This document shows, piece after piece, positions 22,906 through 33,400 of a DNA stretch of 50,413 bases; the first letter of the stretch is position 1, and every line of letters starts with the position of its first letter. The notes below the pieces were generated by a model. The model was given only the letters and a program-made list of their open reading frames with translations. It did not search any database and was not told the origin of the DNA. The DNA comes from Gnetum montanum (Eukaryota; Streptophyta; Gnetopsida; Gnetales; Gnetaceae), in assembly GCA_015680685.1 (NCBI GenBank), contig MNCI01002111.1, positions 125,610-176,022 of the forward strand, in the 5' to 3' direction. The position numbers and the translations under genes were made by a program.

Positions 22906-24130
22906 CTCAAAGTTCAGTAAGGTTACCTTGTGGTTTCAGGTTTGTTATGGCCTTAACCTTATCGGGGTCTACTTGTATGCCTACTTCGGATGCTATAAAT
23001 CCAAGCATTTTGCCTATTTTGACGCCGAAGAAACATTTTTTCGGGTTGAGTCTCAATTCGTACTTCAAACAACGCCTTAAGACTAAGTCGAGATCTTGTA
23101 CATGTTGTTCTTCTATTTTTGACTTAACCACAATGTCATCCATGTAGTCATTAAGTGAGTGTAATATGTAATCGCTAAAGATAAATTTCATCGCTCTTTG
23201 ATATGTGGCTCCAGCTTTCTTGAGACCAAAGGGCATCATTGTGTAACAAAAGGTTCCCCATGGTGTCATAAAGGTTGTCCGAAGCTAATGCTCCGGGTTG
23301 ATTCGTATTTGATTGTATCCCGAGAAGCCGTCCATGAAAGATAATAATGTGTGCCCAGCAGTGGAGTCAACAAGTTGATCGATGCTAGGTATAGGAAAAT
23401 CATCCTTTATGGTTGCAACATTTAAATCCCAGAAGTCAATGCACAACCGAATACTTCCGTACTTCTTCGGAACAATTACCATGTTAGACACCCACTTGGC
23501 GTAATCGACAACTCGAATGAAGCCAGCTTGATAAAGCTTGGTGATTTCATTGCAAACCGCTAATGCCACCTTGGGCTTAACCTTTCGTGCTTTTAGTTTT
23601 ACCGGTCTCAACTTCGGGTCAAGGATAATATTGTGTTGGACAATTCGGGGGTCTAGCCCAGGCATGTCTGTGTAGGACCAAGCGAATGCTTTCATGTTTT
23701 CCCTAAGCACATTCTCAATGTTTTTGGCTAATGGTGGTTGTAATAAGGTGCTTAATTTTAAAATTTTAGTCTCCCCATCGGGCATGATGATGGGAGTTTC
23801 GGCCAATGGGTCTTCGCTGATGTTCTCGGCCTCTATGTCAAGGAATTTTGTCATGCCTTTGTAATCGTCTGTTATTTGTTGTGTTGAAGCTATGACTGCA
23901 TCGTCTGTTTGTGAACTTAAGTTGATGAGGTTTATGTTAATGTCTCTTGTAATTTTGCCATATGGTCCATCAATGATTAACGGTGCGGTTAAATGCTGGC
24001 AGTCCATTGAGCTTGCTCCTGCCAATAAACATAGAGCTAAATAAGCAAAGGGGTATCGTTCTGTGTTTTTTGGTGATTTTAAACTATGTGTACATGCATA
24101 ATGGTGGATTATCATCACACCGGGACGCAT
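22906..24130 (-). pseudogene. E4 reverse transcriptase
   Basis: The frame 24130-23285 contains a TAT-type N-terminal extension (LLAGASSMDCQHL and AFAWSYTDMPGLDPRIVQHN), then GFIRVVDYAKWVSNMVIVPK, IRLCIDFWDLN and LLSFMDGFSGYNQIRINPEH. A single stop (TAG near 23286) separates it from 23269-22907 with TPWGTFCYTMMPFGLKKAGATYQRAM, YMDDIVVKS and LNPKKCFFGV. The active-site YMDD is intact. The methionine at 24130 lies next to hairpin cluster B, and the protease that should precede RT lies more than 5 kb upstream across the antisense gene. Confidence 0.93.
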
Positions 24131-24262
24131 GGTAGTTTAAGGCCTTACCAGGCCATGAGTGGCAGTTTAATGCCTTACCGGGCGTAAGTGGATTGGGAGA
24201 TGGCATTTTAAGGCCATACCAGGCCGTAGGTGGCAGTTTAACACCTTACAGGGCAATAAAAC
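24130..24262. repeat. Mini-hairpin tandem repeats, cluster B
   Basis: Four units start AGTTTA or ATTTTA, followed by GGCC-TTACCA-GGCC (24141-24154), GCC-TTACC-GGGC, GGCC-ATACCA-GGCC and ACC-TTACA-GGGC. The stem is GGCC/GGCC in place of the GTC/GAC of the other clusters, while the leader and the loop are kept. It lies just upstream of the RT frame and 170 bases from the TATA box of the antisense gene. Confidence 0.75.
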
Positions 24263-24438
24263 ATCCAGAATGGGGTCCACGGGGCACCAGGATGTAGTAA
24301 TTTCCATTTTTTATATTTTTTATATTTTTTTATTATTTTTCCAAGGCAAATTTTAGCGAAAAATGAGCAAAAAAGGCACAAAATGGCAAAAAGGGAACAA
24401 TGGCGACGTAAGCAGCGGCGGCGACGTCATTGGAGCAC

Positions 24439-24448
24439 TATAAAAAGG
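24439..24448 (+). promoter_or_regulatory. TATA box of the E4 antisense gene
   Basis: TATAAAAAGG after GGAGCAC, followed by a run of G and about 280 bases to the first ATG (24726). Its core resembles the LTR TATA of the same element (GTATAAAAACCCC), which faces the other way. It sits between hairpin cluster B and the GCGTAA-rich leader. Confidence 0.6.
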
Positions 24449-24479
24449 GGGGGTTTCATTTGTTTCTTACTTTGAATCG

Positions 24480-25470
24480 TGAGCGTAAGCGGCATAGCAT
24501 AAACTGTTAAAGCGTAAGTGTAAACTGCTAAAGCGTAAGCGTAGACAATCGTACCTGACGTAAGCGTAAACTTGCTCGTGAGCGTAGACGCCGAAGAGTA
24601 ACCCTTAGCGTAGACGCCTGACACTAAACCCCAGCGTAGACACGGAGTGTAGAATTTTCAGGCACCAACGTAGACAGTTTTCTTCTTCAGCGTAAACTCG
24701 TGCAATCAGCGTGAAGGAGGCCGAGATGGGCAAAGGAAAAGAAGTGGAAGGCCAGGGTAGGAAGGGTCCCGACTTGACCTTCGCGAAGGAGACTAAAGCC
24801 ATGCTGCAGTGCTTGCCCCGGCCAAGGATCCCATCATGGCCTGTGACTTCCCATAGGTAGGCTCTGATCCCTGCCTCTACTATTATTTCCTTGCTTCTCT
24901 TTTTTTAGCGTAGACAGCCTCGGCGTATACGCCGAGCGCAGAGGTTTTGCAGCGTAGAGGGTTTTCAGCGTATATGCCGAGCGTGACTTCATAGCGTGAA
25001 TTTAGTTTAGCGTAGACTATCAGGGCATAATCAATTTTATCAGCATAAGTAATTTTCCTGCACTATTATGTTAGCGTAAGACGCAACATCATGAGTTCTC
25101 TATGCACAAAGTTTTGTCAGCGTGATTTGTTTTTTTCTACCAGCGTAAATTCTGTTTACTGTGACAGCGTATACGCCGAGGGTTTGTTCAGCGTATACGT
25201 TGTGCGTGTGTAGTTGTCTTTACATCATAGACTTGTTTTTCATGTTTCTACGTAGACTGTTTACGCTAAAAGTGAACTTGGGCATATACGCTGAGCGTAA
25301 ATAGTTTTGCCGGCATATACGCTAGTCTACGGGGCGTATACGCTGAGTGCAAACAGTTCATTGTCGACGTATACGTTGAGTTAAGCAACGTATACGCTAA
25401 GTGTAAATAGTTTTTCCGGCGTATACGTTGGTCTATGGGGCGTATACGCTGAGTGCAAACAATTAGCAAA
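24480..25470. repeat. GCGTA / GCGTATACGC array in leader and intron 1 of the antisense gene
   Basis: Leader (24480-24720): many AGCGTAAGCGTAAAC-like units. Intron 1 (24907-25470): GCGTATACGC (for example near 24923, 25170, 25337, 25440) and variants. The same words fill the E4 LTRs and the sense-strand leader at 33925-34345, so this array is shared between the two oppositely oriented transcription units. Confidence 0.8.
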
Positions 25471-25566
25471 TTTCAGATTTTAAGTGTCGGTTCATGATGT
25501 AAACTCTCGCTCTTTGCTCTATTTTGAAGCATGGATAATTCATCATGGCATCTTGATTGTTTGCAG
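24857..25566 (+). other. Intron 1 of the antisense gene
   Basis: Donor CATAG/GTAGGC and acceptor TTGTTTGCAG/GGAC. The exon phases fit (two bases AG plus one base G). The intron is filled with palindromic GCGTATACGC repeats. Confidence 0.65.
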
Positions 25567-26294
25567 GGACAGTAAACGCTTCCTCCTTGTTTTTAAGCTT
25601 GTCGGGGTGTTAACATGGGTTGGCCTCGTTGAGGCTGGGGATCTTCCCCCGGATCTAACCGTGGATAACAACGAGGTTTAGTTCAGGGAAGATGCATGTG
25701 GATTTCTGGCCTTCCTGTTGGACAATTTCGAGGTGGCCATCTGGTCGAACTTTAGCGAGGTGATTGCAAGGAGTGTGCTTGAGGCAATCCTTCCGAGAGC
25801 TGCAGAGGGTGTCATGGTCTTCATAGAAGACATTGACGAGGGGCCGTTGGTTAACGAGGATGGTTCTACCCGTGGGCCCCGGTCGACATGCCCATTAACA
25901 CGCATGTGGGCACTATTGCCACGAAGGTTAGACTACCTCAACAATACTCTGTTCATAGCTGCCCGTGCGCACACAATATTCCAGAATCCTCCCGGCACAA
26001 TGTACCGAGTGGATAGGTAGGCCTGTTTAAGTTTATTGTTTCCTTTCGTCGTTTGGTGTTAGTTTCTTGTTTTGACATTTGTTTGTTTATAGACTGAAGA
26101 CCAACCCGGACGGGACATTGATTGAGGATGAAGGACTAGCTATTTCTCGCATTGCCTTGGAGGCATTCATGACGGGCCCCACCCTTCATGGAATCGTTTT
26201 GGGTCAAATGAAGGGGACGATCATCCATTTTCACAAGCAGTTCTCCAAAGTGTTTGCGATGTGCAAGGCTCGTGGGTGGCTTCATGAAGACTAG
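25567..26294 (+). pseudogene. Degenerate FCP1/NIF-like HAD domain (exons 2-3 of the antisense gene)
   Basis: KRFLLVFKLVGVLTWVGL resembles the first HAD motif (usual LLVLDLDGTL), with the two Asp replaced by Lys and Val. FREDACGFLAFLLDNFEVAI followed by WSN resembles the NIF pattern R-P-x2-FL...FEV-x-x-WSS. Then come VMVFIEDID, LDYLNNTLFIAARA and FQNPPGTMYRV, where NIF proteins have NTLLIDDSP and NPP; the Asp pair of that motif is AA here. The 76-base intron (26017-26092) splits the region in phase. If the family call is right, the protein cannot be a phosphatase and would be a binding module. The call is from memory of the family pattern. Confidence 0.5.
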
Positions 26295-26435
26295 TTAAAC
26301 AATGGGCCAATCTTCCCTCGTGACTTTGGAAGTACATCTAAATCCACCACTAACCGTAAATGATAACATTTCCTAGATATGTTAATAGGTTTGTCCAACT
26401 ATTTGGAGTTACGCTGATATGACCATTTTAAACAG

Positions 26436-27469
26436 TTGATGCACCTTCTAGTGAGGACTCGGTGACAACTGGACGAATCGAGACTACCTTGTCGATGAAG
26501 TTCGGGGAGGTGACTAAGGCTCAAAAGTGGTTGCGTAGACAAGCTCCACCATCCATCGTTCGTTGCCTGGATAATGTCAGCCTCATGGAGCTCTTTATGA
26601 TCCCAAGTCCTGACGTGTCCATAGGGGAGGTGATTGGAATCGTGGACTCTTTTAATGAGTCTGTCTCATACTACAGCACCCGGATTAAGGGTGTGAAGGT
26701 AGTTTTTCATCTGTCACCTGAGTTCTTTTCAAATTTATTTGGCGTATCGGAAGATGGCTTAAATGTAGTATTAGATAGAGCTCATAAAGAGCTCCAGACG
26801 GTTCGTGAGTTGGAAGACTGGCTAGGCATGGCCAAGGGTGCCAAAGGATTCCCGATGCAGGGGAAAGCGAAACTTATGGAAGTGAACGAATTGTATCCCC
26901 TATTCAGGGCACGGGTATTCCCTAAAACCCTTTCCCAGGTGAAGTGTCTTGGGGTTGAGGCTATTCGTGTCATGCAAACTGTCTTAGAAATGGGCATGCG
27001 ATATAACTGGGCATGATTTCTGTTGTCGGGCATGCACAAGGAGATAGTGCGGTTGCGTTCGAATGTTGAGGCGCAATCCCACTTCACCTTTGCGTTCTTC
27101 ATCAATTATGTTCATCATTTCACCGAGTTCCTAGTAGTCCGTGCAGACAACAAGTTTGTTCTGCGGGATAGGGGTCAGCTATCCCGCCCGTGGATCAATC
27201 ACTTGTTTGAGACAGCAAAATCCCAAGATGCACCTGAAGGCATTGATGAATTCGTTTCTATCACTACAGGGGGATCATCTGGCGCTTCAATCCACACATG
27301 TGATAGTTTGGGATTGGAGCCAGACGACGTACCCTACACTGCTAGAAGGGCAGAACGGGTCATCAAGGAGACCGTTGGCCAAGCCAAGTCAAAGTTAAAA
27401 AGGCCTGAATGCACGACTGAGGAAGTCTCCGATGTGAACCCGCCACGCGTGAAGCACATACGCTTCAAG
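26436..27469 (+). pseudogene. Plant-transposon-type domain (exon 4 of the antisense gene)
   Basis: One frame of 344 codons with a single TGA at 27014. Recognisable stretches are RIKGVKVVFHLSPEFFSNLF and GVSEDGL, then VNELYPLFRARVFPKTLSQV, then AIRVMQTVLEMGMRYNWA, then HKEIVRLRSNVEAQSHFTFA. The order and spacing recall E1 ORF2 (GVTVNFSMQVISEVLNLPNTG and YFKIGTYHLF...ISTYAARVCAMLMGKV) and the putative plant transposon protein domain (PF20167-like). The function of this domain is not known. The donor after this exon is unclear: ATACC stands where GTACC would fit. Confidence 0.6.
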
Positions 27470-29118
27470 ATACCTTGCTTTATCGTTTTCATTTTGTTTG
27501 TAACTTTTACTTCAATCACTTACGTGTCATTGATATTTTTGGCTTAATTTAAAAAAAGTGAGGAAGCAGGCTTTAGAGACTATCACCGAGGAGGAGGAGA
27601 CCAACACAGAGAAGAATACTGAGGAGGAACATATAGAGAAGAGCCAGGGCGTAGGAATAGAGTTAAAGGAAAATACCTCTAAAACCGCACCATTGGACGA
27701 TCAGGACGCTGTCAACCAAATGTTCAGCAGCTTCCTTAAGGGAAATTTGGACTTGGGTGACCCCCCAGAGGGCGACAAGGATCATGGTACGTTATTTCGT
27801 TTTGAATTTCCTGACCCATTGTCGTTCCTATGGTATTTTATTTTTGTGCTTTTATGTTGTTCAGATGAAGGCAGCGAGACTAGAACGGTGTGGTTAGATG
27901 TACCGATGAAGACGGTTCCCCCGGAGAGGACCGCTGAGGTTAGTTCTTACACCCGTGAGCCATTTACTTAGTCAGAAATGCCAAGTAAGATGGATTTTGT
28001 AGCTGGACTCGTAGAGGAAGTTGTTGAACGGATCCAAGAAGCCCACCCTGACATAGGTATAAATCATTTAGAGGTTTGGAATTTCACATCTTGTTTATAT
28101 TGTCCTAACATTCGTATTTTCCATGTGGGTAGGCGCTCAATTGAGATGGGATCCCTCTGAAAGTGTTAGCATAGAAATTTTAACCACACTTTCCCCAGAA
28201 GTGGAACAGGTGCCAAGGCCTATTTACGATGGAGTTGCAGAAGGATTTGTGCACAATGCTAAGTCGTTATGGACCTGTAGGCATTCCATTAAGCAGTTGT
28301 GGCTACAAATTCAGGCAAAAGAAAGGGAAGTCTCTAAGTTGTCAGTGGAACGTGACGATCTGAAGGCTCGGTACGAGTTCGCCGCTACTAAGCTAAGTGG
28401 TGATTGCTCCTGGTGAACATCTGAGGTTACGTACACTAGATATTGGAACCTACTAAATCATCATGCATCGCTAACTCGGAGAATGGCAGAGCGCAAAGCC
28501 CAAATTGATCTCCTGAACCTTAAATGTCAAGATTGGAAAGCCTTCGCTTCCAAGGTTCGTAAGTGGGGTCAGGATGAGAAAAATCACAAACATTATTACA
28601 AGAAGTCATTAAAAGAGGTGTCTATTGAAAAGCCCCAACTAGAGATGTTTGTGGAGGGTTTGGGTTTGCGTTCTGCCTTCGATACTTTTGCTCAAAATAC
28701 AACTGTGGAAATGGAGTCGCCTACCAGGGTGATGACAACTACTTCTGGGGAAGTGTCGGTGGGTGAGTTCCCTCTGAAACGTCCTACCTGGTCAGCTGTC
28801 AACAAAGGAAAGACTTTGGCAGACGTTGACTTAGGCCTGGATGGGACATATTGGGCCAGCATTTCAGAAGAAGAAATCCTTCGTCGGCTGGAATTTGGCT
28901 TAGGGGGATCTCCTATGGTACGCGTTTTGTCCTTATGAAGTTAATTTATTGAATAATGTTTAAAACTTTGACATTCGCTTATTCTTATGTTGGTTGTTTC
29001 TTTTTGGTATTTTCAGGATGAAGGTGGCAATGATGCTCAAGAAGCTGGCCCCAATGGAGTAGGGGCCCCTGATGCTAGTGGATCTAAAGGGGATGATCCT
29101 CCCGTCCCGGATGTTTAG

Positions 29119-29378
29119 GCTTTTTAATTTTTAAGTTTTTGTTGTTTTTTGACTCAGATTGATATGGATATTGTAACTTGAAAATTTTGAGATGGGCGGA
29201 AACAGTTGACACTTGTAATTGTACAACATTGCATGTAAGAAACTTTTGGTTGATTTTGAATTTAATTGTAAACTCGACACAGAAATGAAAAATGTTTTGG
29301 CTTGTTTTTGCTTTGTTTTAAATGCAGAGATGTAATCGTAGCTGCTGAACAAAGAAGGAAAACGAATTATGCGCATAT
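29119..29378 (+). other. 3' flank of the antisense gene
   Basis: AT-rich and noncoding, with several TTTTGT/TTGTAA runs suitable for a 3' untranslated region. No clear polyadenylation signal can be singled out. Confidence 0.35.
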
Positions 29379-29655
29379 GAGCTAGTTTAAGGCCATTTCG
29401 GGCCCCAGTCATAAACGAGGGATATTTCGAATGACACGGGCAAAATTTCTTTCTGTTGACTGATCATTGCTGATCATGGCTAGTTTTACGTCTTTGCGGA
29501 CATGATAGTTTAGTGTCATCTCGGACAGGGAGTGTAGTTTAAAAATTTAAATTTTTTTTTTTTCGATTTATCATAGTTTATTGTCATTTCGGACAAATTG
29601 TAGTTTAACGTTGTTTCGGACATGTTATAGTTTAACGTCGTTTCAAACTGGAAGT
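29379..29655. repeat. Mini-hairpin tandem repeats, cluster C
   Basis: About six units start TAGTTTA, followed by GGCC-ATTTCG-GGCC, TGTC-ATCTCG-GACA, TTGTC-ATTTCG-GACAA (29581-29596), and weaker ones near 29480, 29610 and 29640. A poly-T run interrupts them at 29552-29563. The cluster lies between the protease frame and the antisense gene. Confidence 0.75.
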
Positions 29656-29662
29656 GTTGATA

Positions 29663-30466
29663 TTATTGTAATAGTTTTTTAATTTTCTTCCATTTAATGT
29701 TAGGTAATGTGTTAATGGGTATGATTTTGTATTCAGCGTCCCCTTCGCTGATCACATTGAATGGTAATTCAGCCCAAGGGATGTCTGATGGAATGGCTTC
29801 CGTGTTAGTGTCTTTAGATGTTTCGATAGTTGGCGGGAGTTCTGTGTTATTTTCTAATTGAGATGGTGTATGTACAATGTCAGACGCAGGTGTTTCTGCT
29901 TTAGGTGAATCTTTTTTCACGTTCAGAGATTTACCACTTACTAGTTGTTGTGCATTTTCAGCGTTTCGTTTAGGCTCTTCGAGCTCGACTTCTGAACCTT
30001 GGTCCATGTCTACGTGTGATGAAATAATGGGCGTAGCAGCCTCCCCTTGTATGATAATTTCACCACCTTCATAAGGCAGGTGGATCTCTTGGTGTATAGG
30101 GGAGGAGACTACTTTTAGTTGGGCCAACCAGGGTCTCCCTAATATTAAGTTAAATCCTGGCATTTCATCGACAACCAGGAAGTCAGCGGACATGGGGAAT
30201 TGATCCCCTGCTATGAAGTCTAAGGTCACTGTGCCTTTGACTATTACGCGTGACCCGCTGAATGATTTTAAACATGTGGTTGCAGTTGGTTTGATTAATT
30301 CATTGAGCCCTAGTTGTTCGATGATGGGATACGGTACTACGTTTGTGGTAGCTCCATCATCTACATGGACCCTATGTATCCTGAATTGGTTTATGCGTAT
30401 CGTTATGAACATGGGGGCTATTGTTATTTCCTGTGTTTTTTTTTTCCACCTTAATGTTGTCATCAT
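29663..30466 (-). pseudogene. E4 aspartic protease
   Basis: The frame contains FRIHRVHVDDGATTNVVPYP, where DDGA stands for the usual D-S/T/G-G-A/S active site, then FPMSADFLVVDEMPGFNLIL, then GRPWLAQ. This is the order of a Ty3/gypsy protease. A long acidic tail without known domain follows (to 29663). The methionine at 30466 is probably not a real start; the protein should be part of Gag-Pro. The sense polyprotein would next need RT, which starts 5.5 kb further on. Confidence 0.85.
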
Positions 30467-33400
30467 GGAAGCTCAAGGGTTTAGGAGTGGTCTCGTGAGA
30501 CGAGTACATTACCGCACGGATGGTAGGTTCGTTCGGGGGCAAGCCCTCGCTTACCGGGATCGACGTTAACATGCATACTAGAGCTTCTCGATGTGCTTGG
30601 GATGTTAGCACCAAGTCATACAAGCTCAACGAAGTGTTCTTTTGCTTCAATGCTTAGTTGACTTATGTCAAGGCCGTTGCTAAATCTCTACTGTTTGGGG
30701 CATTTTTATCAATGATAACTGGGTCCATTGGGCCCAACAGTTTTATTTCATGTTTTGTTGGTTTGTCATTTTTGTTTGAAGCTGTCGTTTTAAGCGGTTC
30801 ATGTTTTTCAGATGATTCTCCTTCATTACCTGCGTCCGATTGGTTGTTAGGTGATGACATAGGAATAGAGTTAAGTGGAATGGGCTTAGGTGGCCCTAGA
30901 GCTAACCGTTGGCGTTCCTTCTCCACACGCTCATGTGTAAGCCTATCTGCTAGGCGTTCTCGTGTGTGGCGTGGAGGTGGGGTTGTTCTTGGAGCCTCAG
31001 GCTACCCTGGGATTCACACCACATACGGAGGCGAGCAGGGTTACGGTTGGATAGTCAGATGTGATTGAGTGGAAGGCTGGCCAGGTACCCTAATAACGTA
31101 GGGGCTGGGTTTGCCTTGCGTTTGAGAGGTGGAGGATTGGTAATCATTAGGATTTTCGGGTATCCTAACGACATATGGGGTTGGTTTCGGCGGAGGTTGG
31201 ACCTCCGCCGTTGCGACTGCTAGTGGTACTCGGACTATAAAAGAGAGGTGGGCCGAGTAGAAGGGGTTGATGCATTTGAGGGAATGACGAGAGGGCCATG
31301 CACCATGTATGGTTTGTCACATGTCATGGTGTTAGGCATGGGCACAGCCGAGGGTATTCGGACGACGTATGGCTGCTGGGGGGAACGTGGTGGTTGAGGC
31401 GTGGGCGTGGACACAGCGGGGGGAATCTAAACTACGAACGGCCTATTAGGTGTTTCCTGTTTATATTGGGGATAGATAGTGTTAATGTTGGGTGCGTCGG
31501 AATCATCATCAAGGTAGATTGTATTAATGACGTATGGCGCCTCTTTGGTGTTCAGGGGGTCTTTGTACACCCCCATAGCTTTATTCTGTGGTTGGACTGG
31601 ATTGGCCTCATCAAAAGTGATTTGGCCTTCATCGATCATCCGCTGAATATCCTATTTCAAAGTGAAACAGTAATCCATGCCATGCCCGTTTTGTTGATGG
31701 TAGTCGCAAAAGCGATCCATTCTGAAGCCTTTGGGTACGGGAGGCTCATCTGGCATTGCTAAACTTGGGTTCTGAATGAGTTGACAGAACCGATCATGTC
31801 TCTGGATGGCCGCAGGAGACAACTGTTTATGTTTCATCAACCCAGCCTTTAGGAGTTGATCGAAAAGCTGGGAGGGCTTCATTGGCAGAGGCGTATATTG
31901 AGATGGTTCTTTCCTCTCGAAGTTTTGCGTACGGTTCATTGTTGGGTTTTGCGATGATGATGATTCTGGCCCGGCTATGGGAACTGGTTTATTGTAATTA
32001 GTAGGGGCTGCGGGTGGTTTGTTTTGGTGTGTCATGTTTGCTTGTTACGCGCCTGCTATTGCTGCTATGGTTGTCTTAGCCTTCTCTTTATCTTTTTAGT
32101 GTGTTGATTTCTGAAGGCCAAGTATGCAGGGTCATGGCTATTTTGGGCTACTTCCTCTATATTCTTAATTTGTACAAAAGCCTAGTTAAGATTATGCGCG
32201 TTAAGGTAATACAGCTTGGATTTAAAGAAATCGTTAACAGCTCCCTTGAGAATTGTGAGCAAGTATGTTTGGGAGATCGGCTCATGCAACTCGTTGAGGG
32301 TGGCACTCCACCTCTGAATTAATTTCTGTATAGGTTCAAGCGGTGCTTGCTTGACCTGTATGAGTCTGTCCAGTGTGGCCTTGGGTTTCAAGTTGTTCTT
32401 GAACCTGGTCACAAATTGGTGTAATAAGTCTTCCAAGGAGAAGATGGAATTCCTTGGCAAAGCCTGGTACCAATCGAGTGCTCTCCCTGCGAGGGACATG
32501 GGGAACACTCGGATAATGGCATGGGGCCATGCCTGGAGTAGCGCACATTCTAACCTAAATGTTATCAAGTGTGTGTTGGGGTCTGTCTCCCCATTATATT
32601 TGGTTAATGTTGGTAAGGAGACGCCTTTGGGCAAGGTTAAGGGTGGGATAGATGAGCTGATGGGGTCATCTTGGTAGAAGTCCACTACCTTCAACTCCCC
32701 ATCGGCGGCTGTTTTGAGGCGTTTTACCTCGTCAGTTAATTCTTGCATTAGTTTCTTGGCATCTACCCAATCTTGGGCACTAGGTGACAAGGCAACTTGT
32801 GGTTGTGGTATACTGTACAGGTTAGATTGTTGGATGGTGAGTTGAAATGCCAAAAGTTGCACAGTCGACGGTTGTCTTTGCGGAAGGTGAACAACATGTG
32901 GCGCTAAGGATGATACATTATATGCAGGGGAATGTTGCTGCTGCGGTTGTGGTCGTATTTGGGGAATGTTAACATGTGGAAATGTGTGACATGGCACATT
33001 GTGGTGAGCGGGTTGGTGTGACGGCACACCCATCGCTGGCCATTTCCTGGCCACGTTGTGCGAAGGGACCCCTTGTTGGGTTACAGAGGTCGAGGGGGAT
33101 GCGTGGGTTTGAACGTGAGGGATGTAGTGGGTGGATGTGGAGGCTGGTATTACGTGTGGCATCTCTATCACTCGGGGTGGGAGTGTCACTCCCACGCTAT
33201 CGTGAGGGGGCGGTGCTCGTGAGGACGGGCCTGGCGCTGCAACAGGTATGATTGTGAGAGGGAAGGTGTTAGGTTGGGGGTCGCTCGGGGGAGGAATGTG
33301 CACTAGTGCTGATGTTTCTGGTGGTGGTGCTTGGGTACGGGTGAACCTAAGGTGCTAGTGGGGCATGATTTTCCCTGTATCGGGATGAAAAATGGGGTTA

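Larger units (their letters stand above)
24726..29118 (+). pseudogene. Spliced antisense gene inside E4 (HAD-like, plant-transposon-type and coiled-coil regions)
   Basis: Predicted exons: 24726-24856, 25567-26016, 26093-26355, 26436-about 27469, about 27558-27786, 27865-28056, 28133-about 28399, 28482-28917 and 29017-29118. Introns 1, 2, 3, 5, 6 and 8 have GT-AG borders and keep codon phase; two others are less clear. Exons 1-3 resemble an FCP1/NIF-type HAD phosphatase domain. Exon 4 resembles the ORF2 domain of E1 and E3. Exons 7-8 are charged and coiled-coil-like (QAKEREVSKLSVERDDLKAR). Exon 9 is an acidic Gly/Pro tail. In-frame stops at 25679, 26292, 27014 and 27969 show recent decay. It lies opposite to pol, between protease and RT. 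Extra frames, some antisense, are known in TAT elements; the role of this one is unknown. Confidence 0.75.

Noticed and set aside
30658-31762. Plus-strand frames opposite E4 gag and protease
   Set aside because: They mirror the minus-strand coding sequence and have no exon structure or family resemblance.
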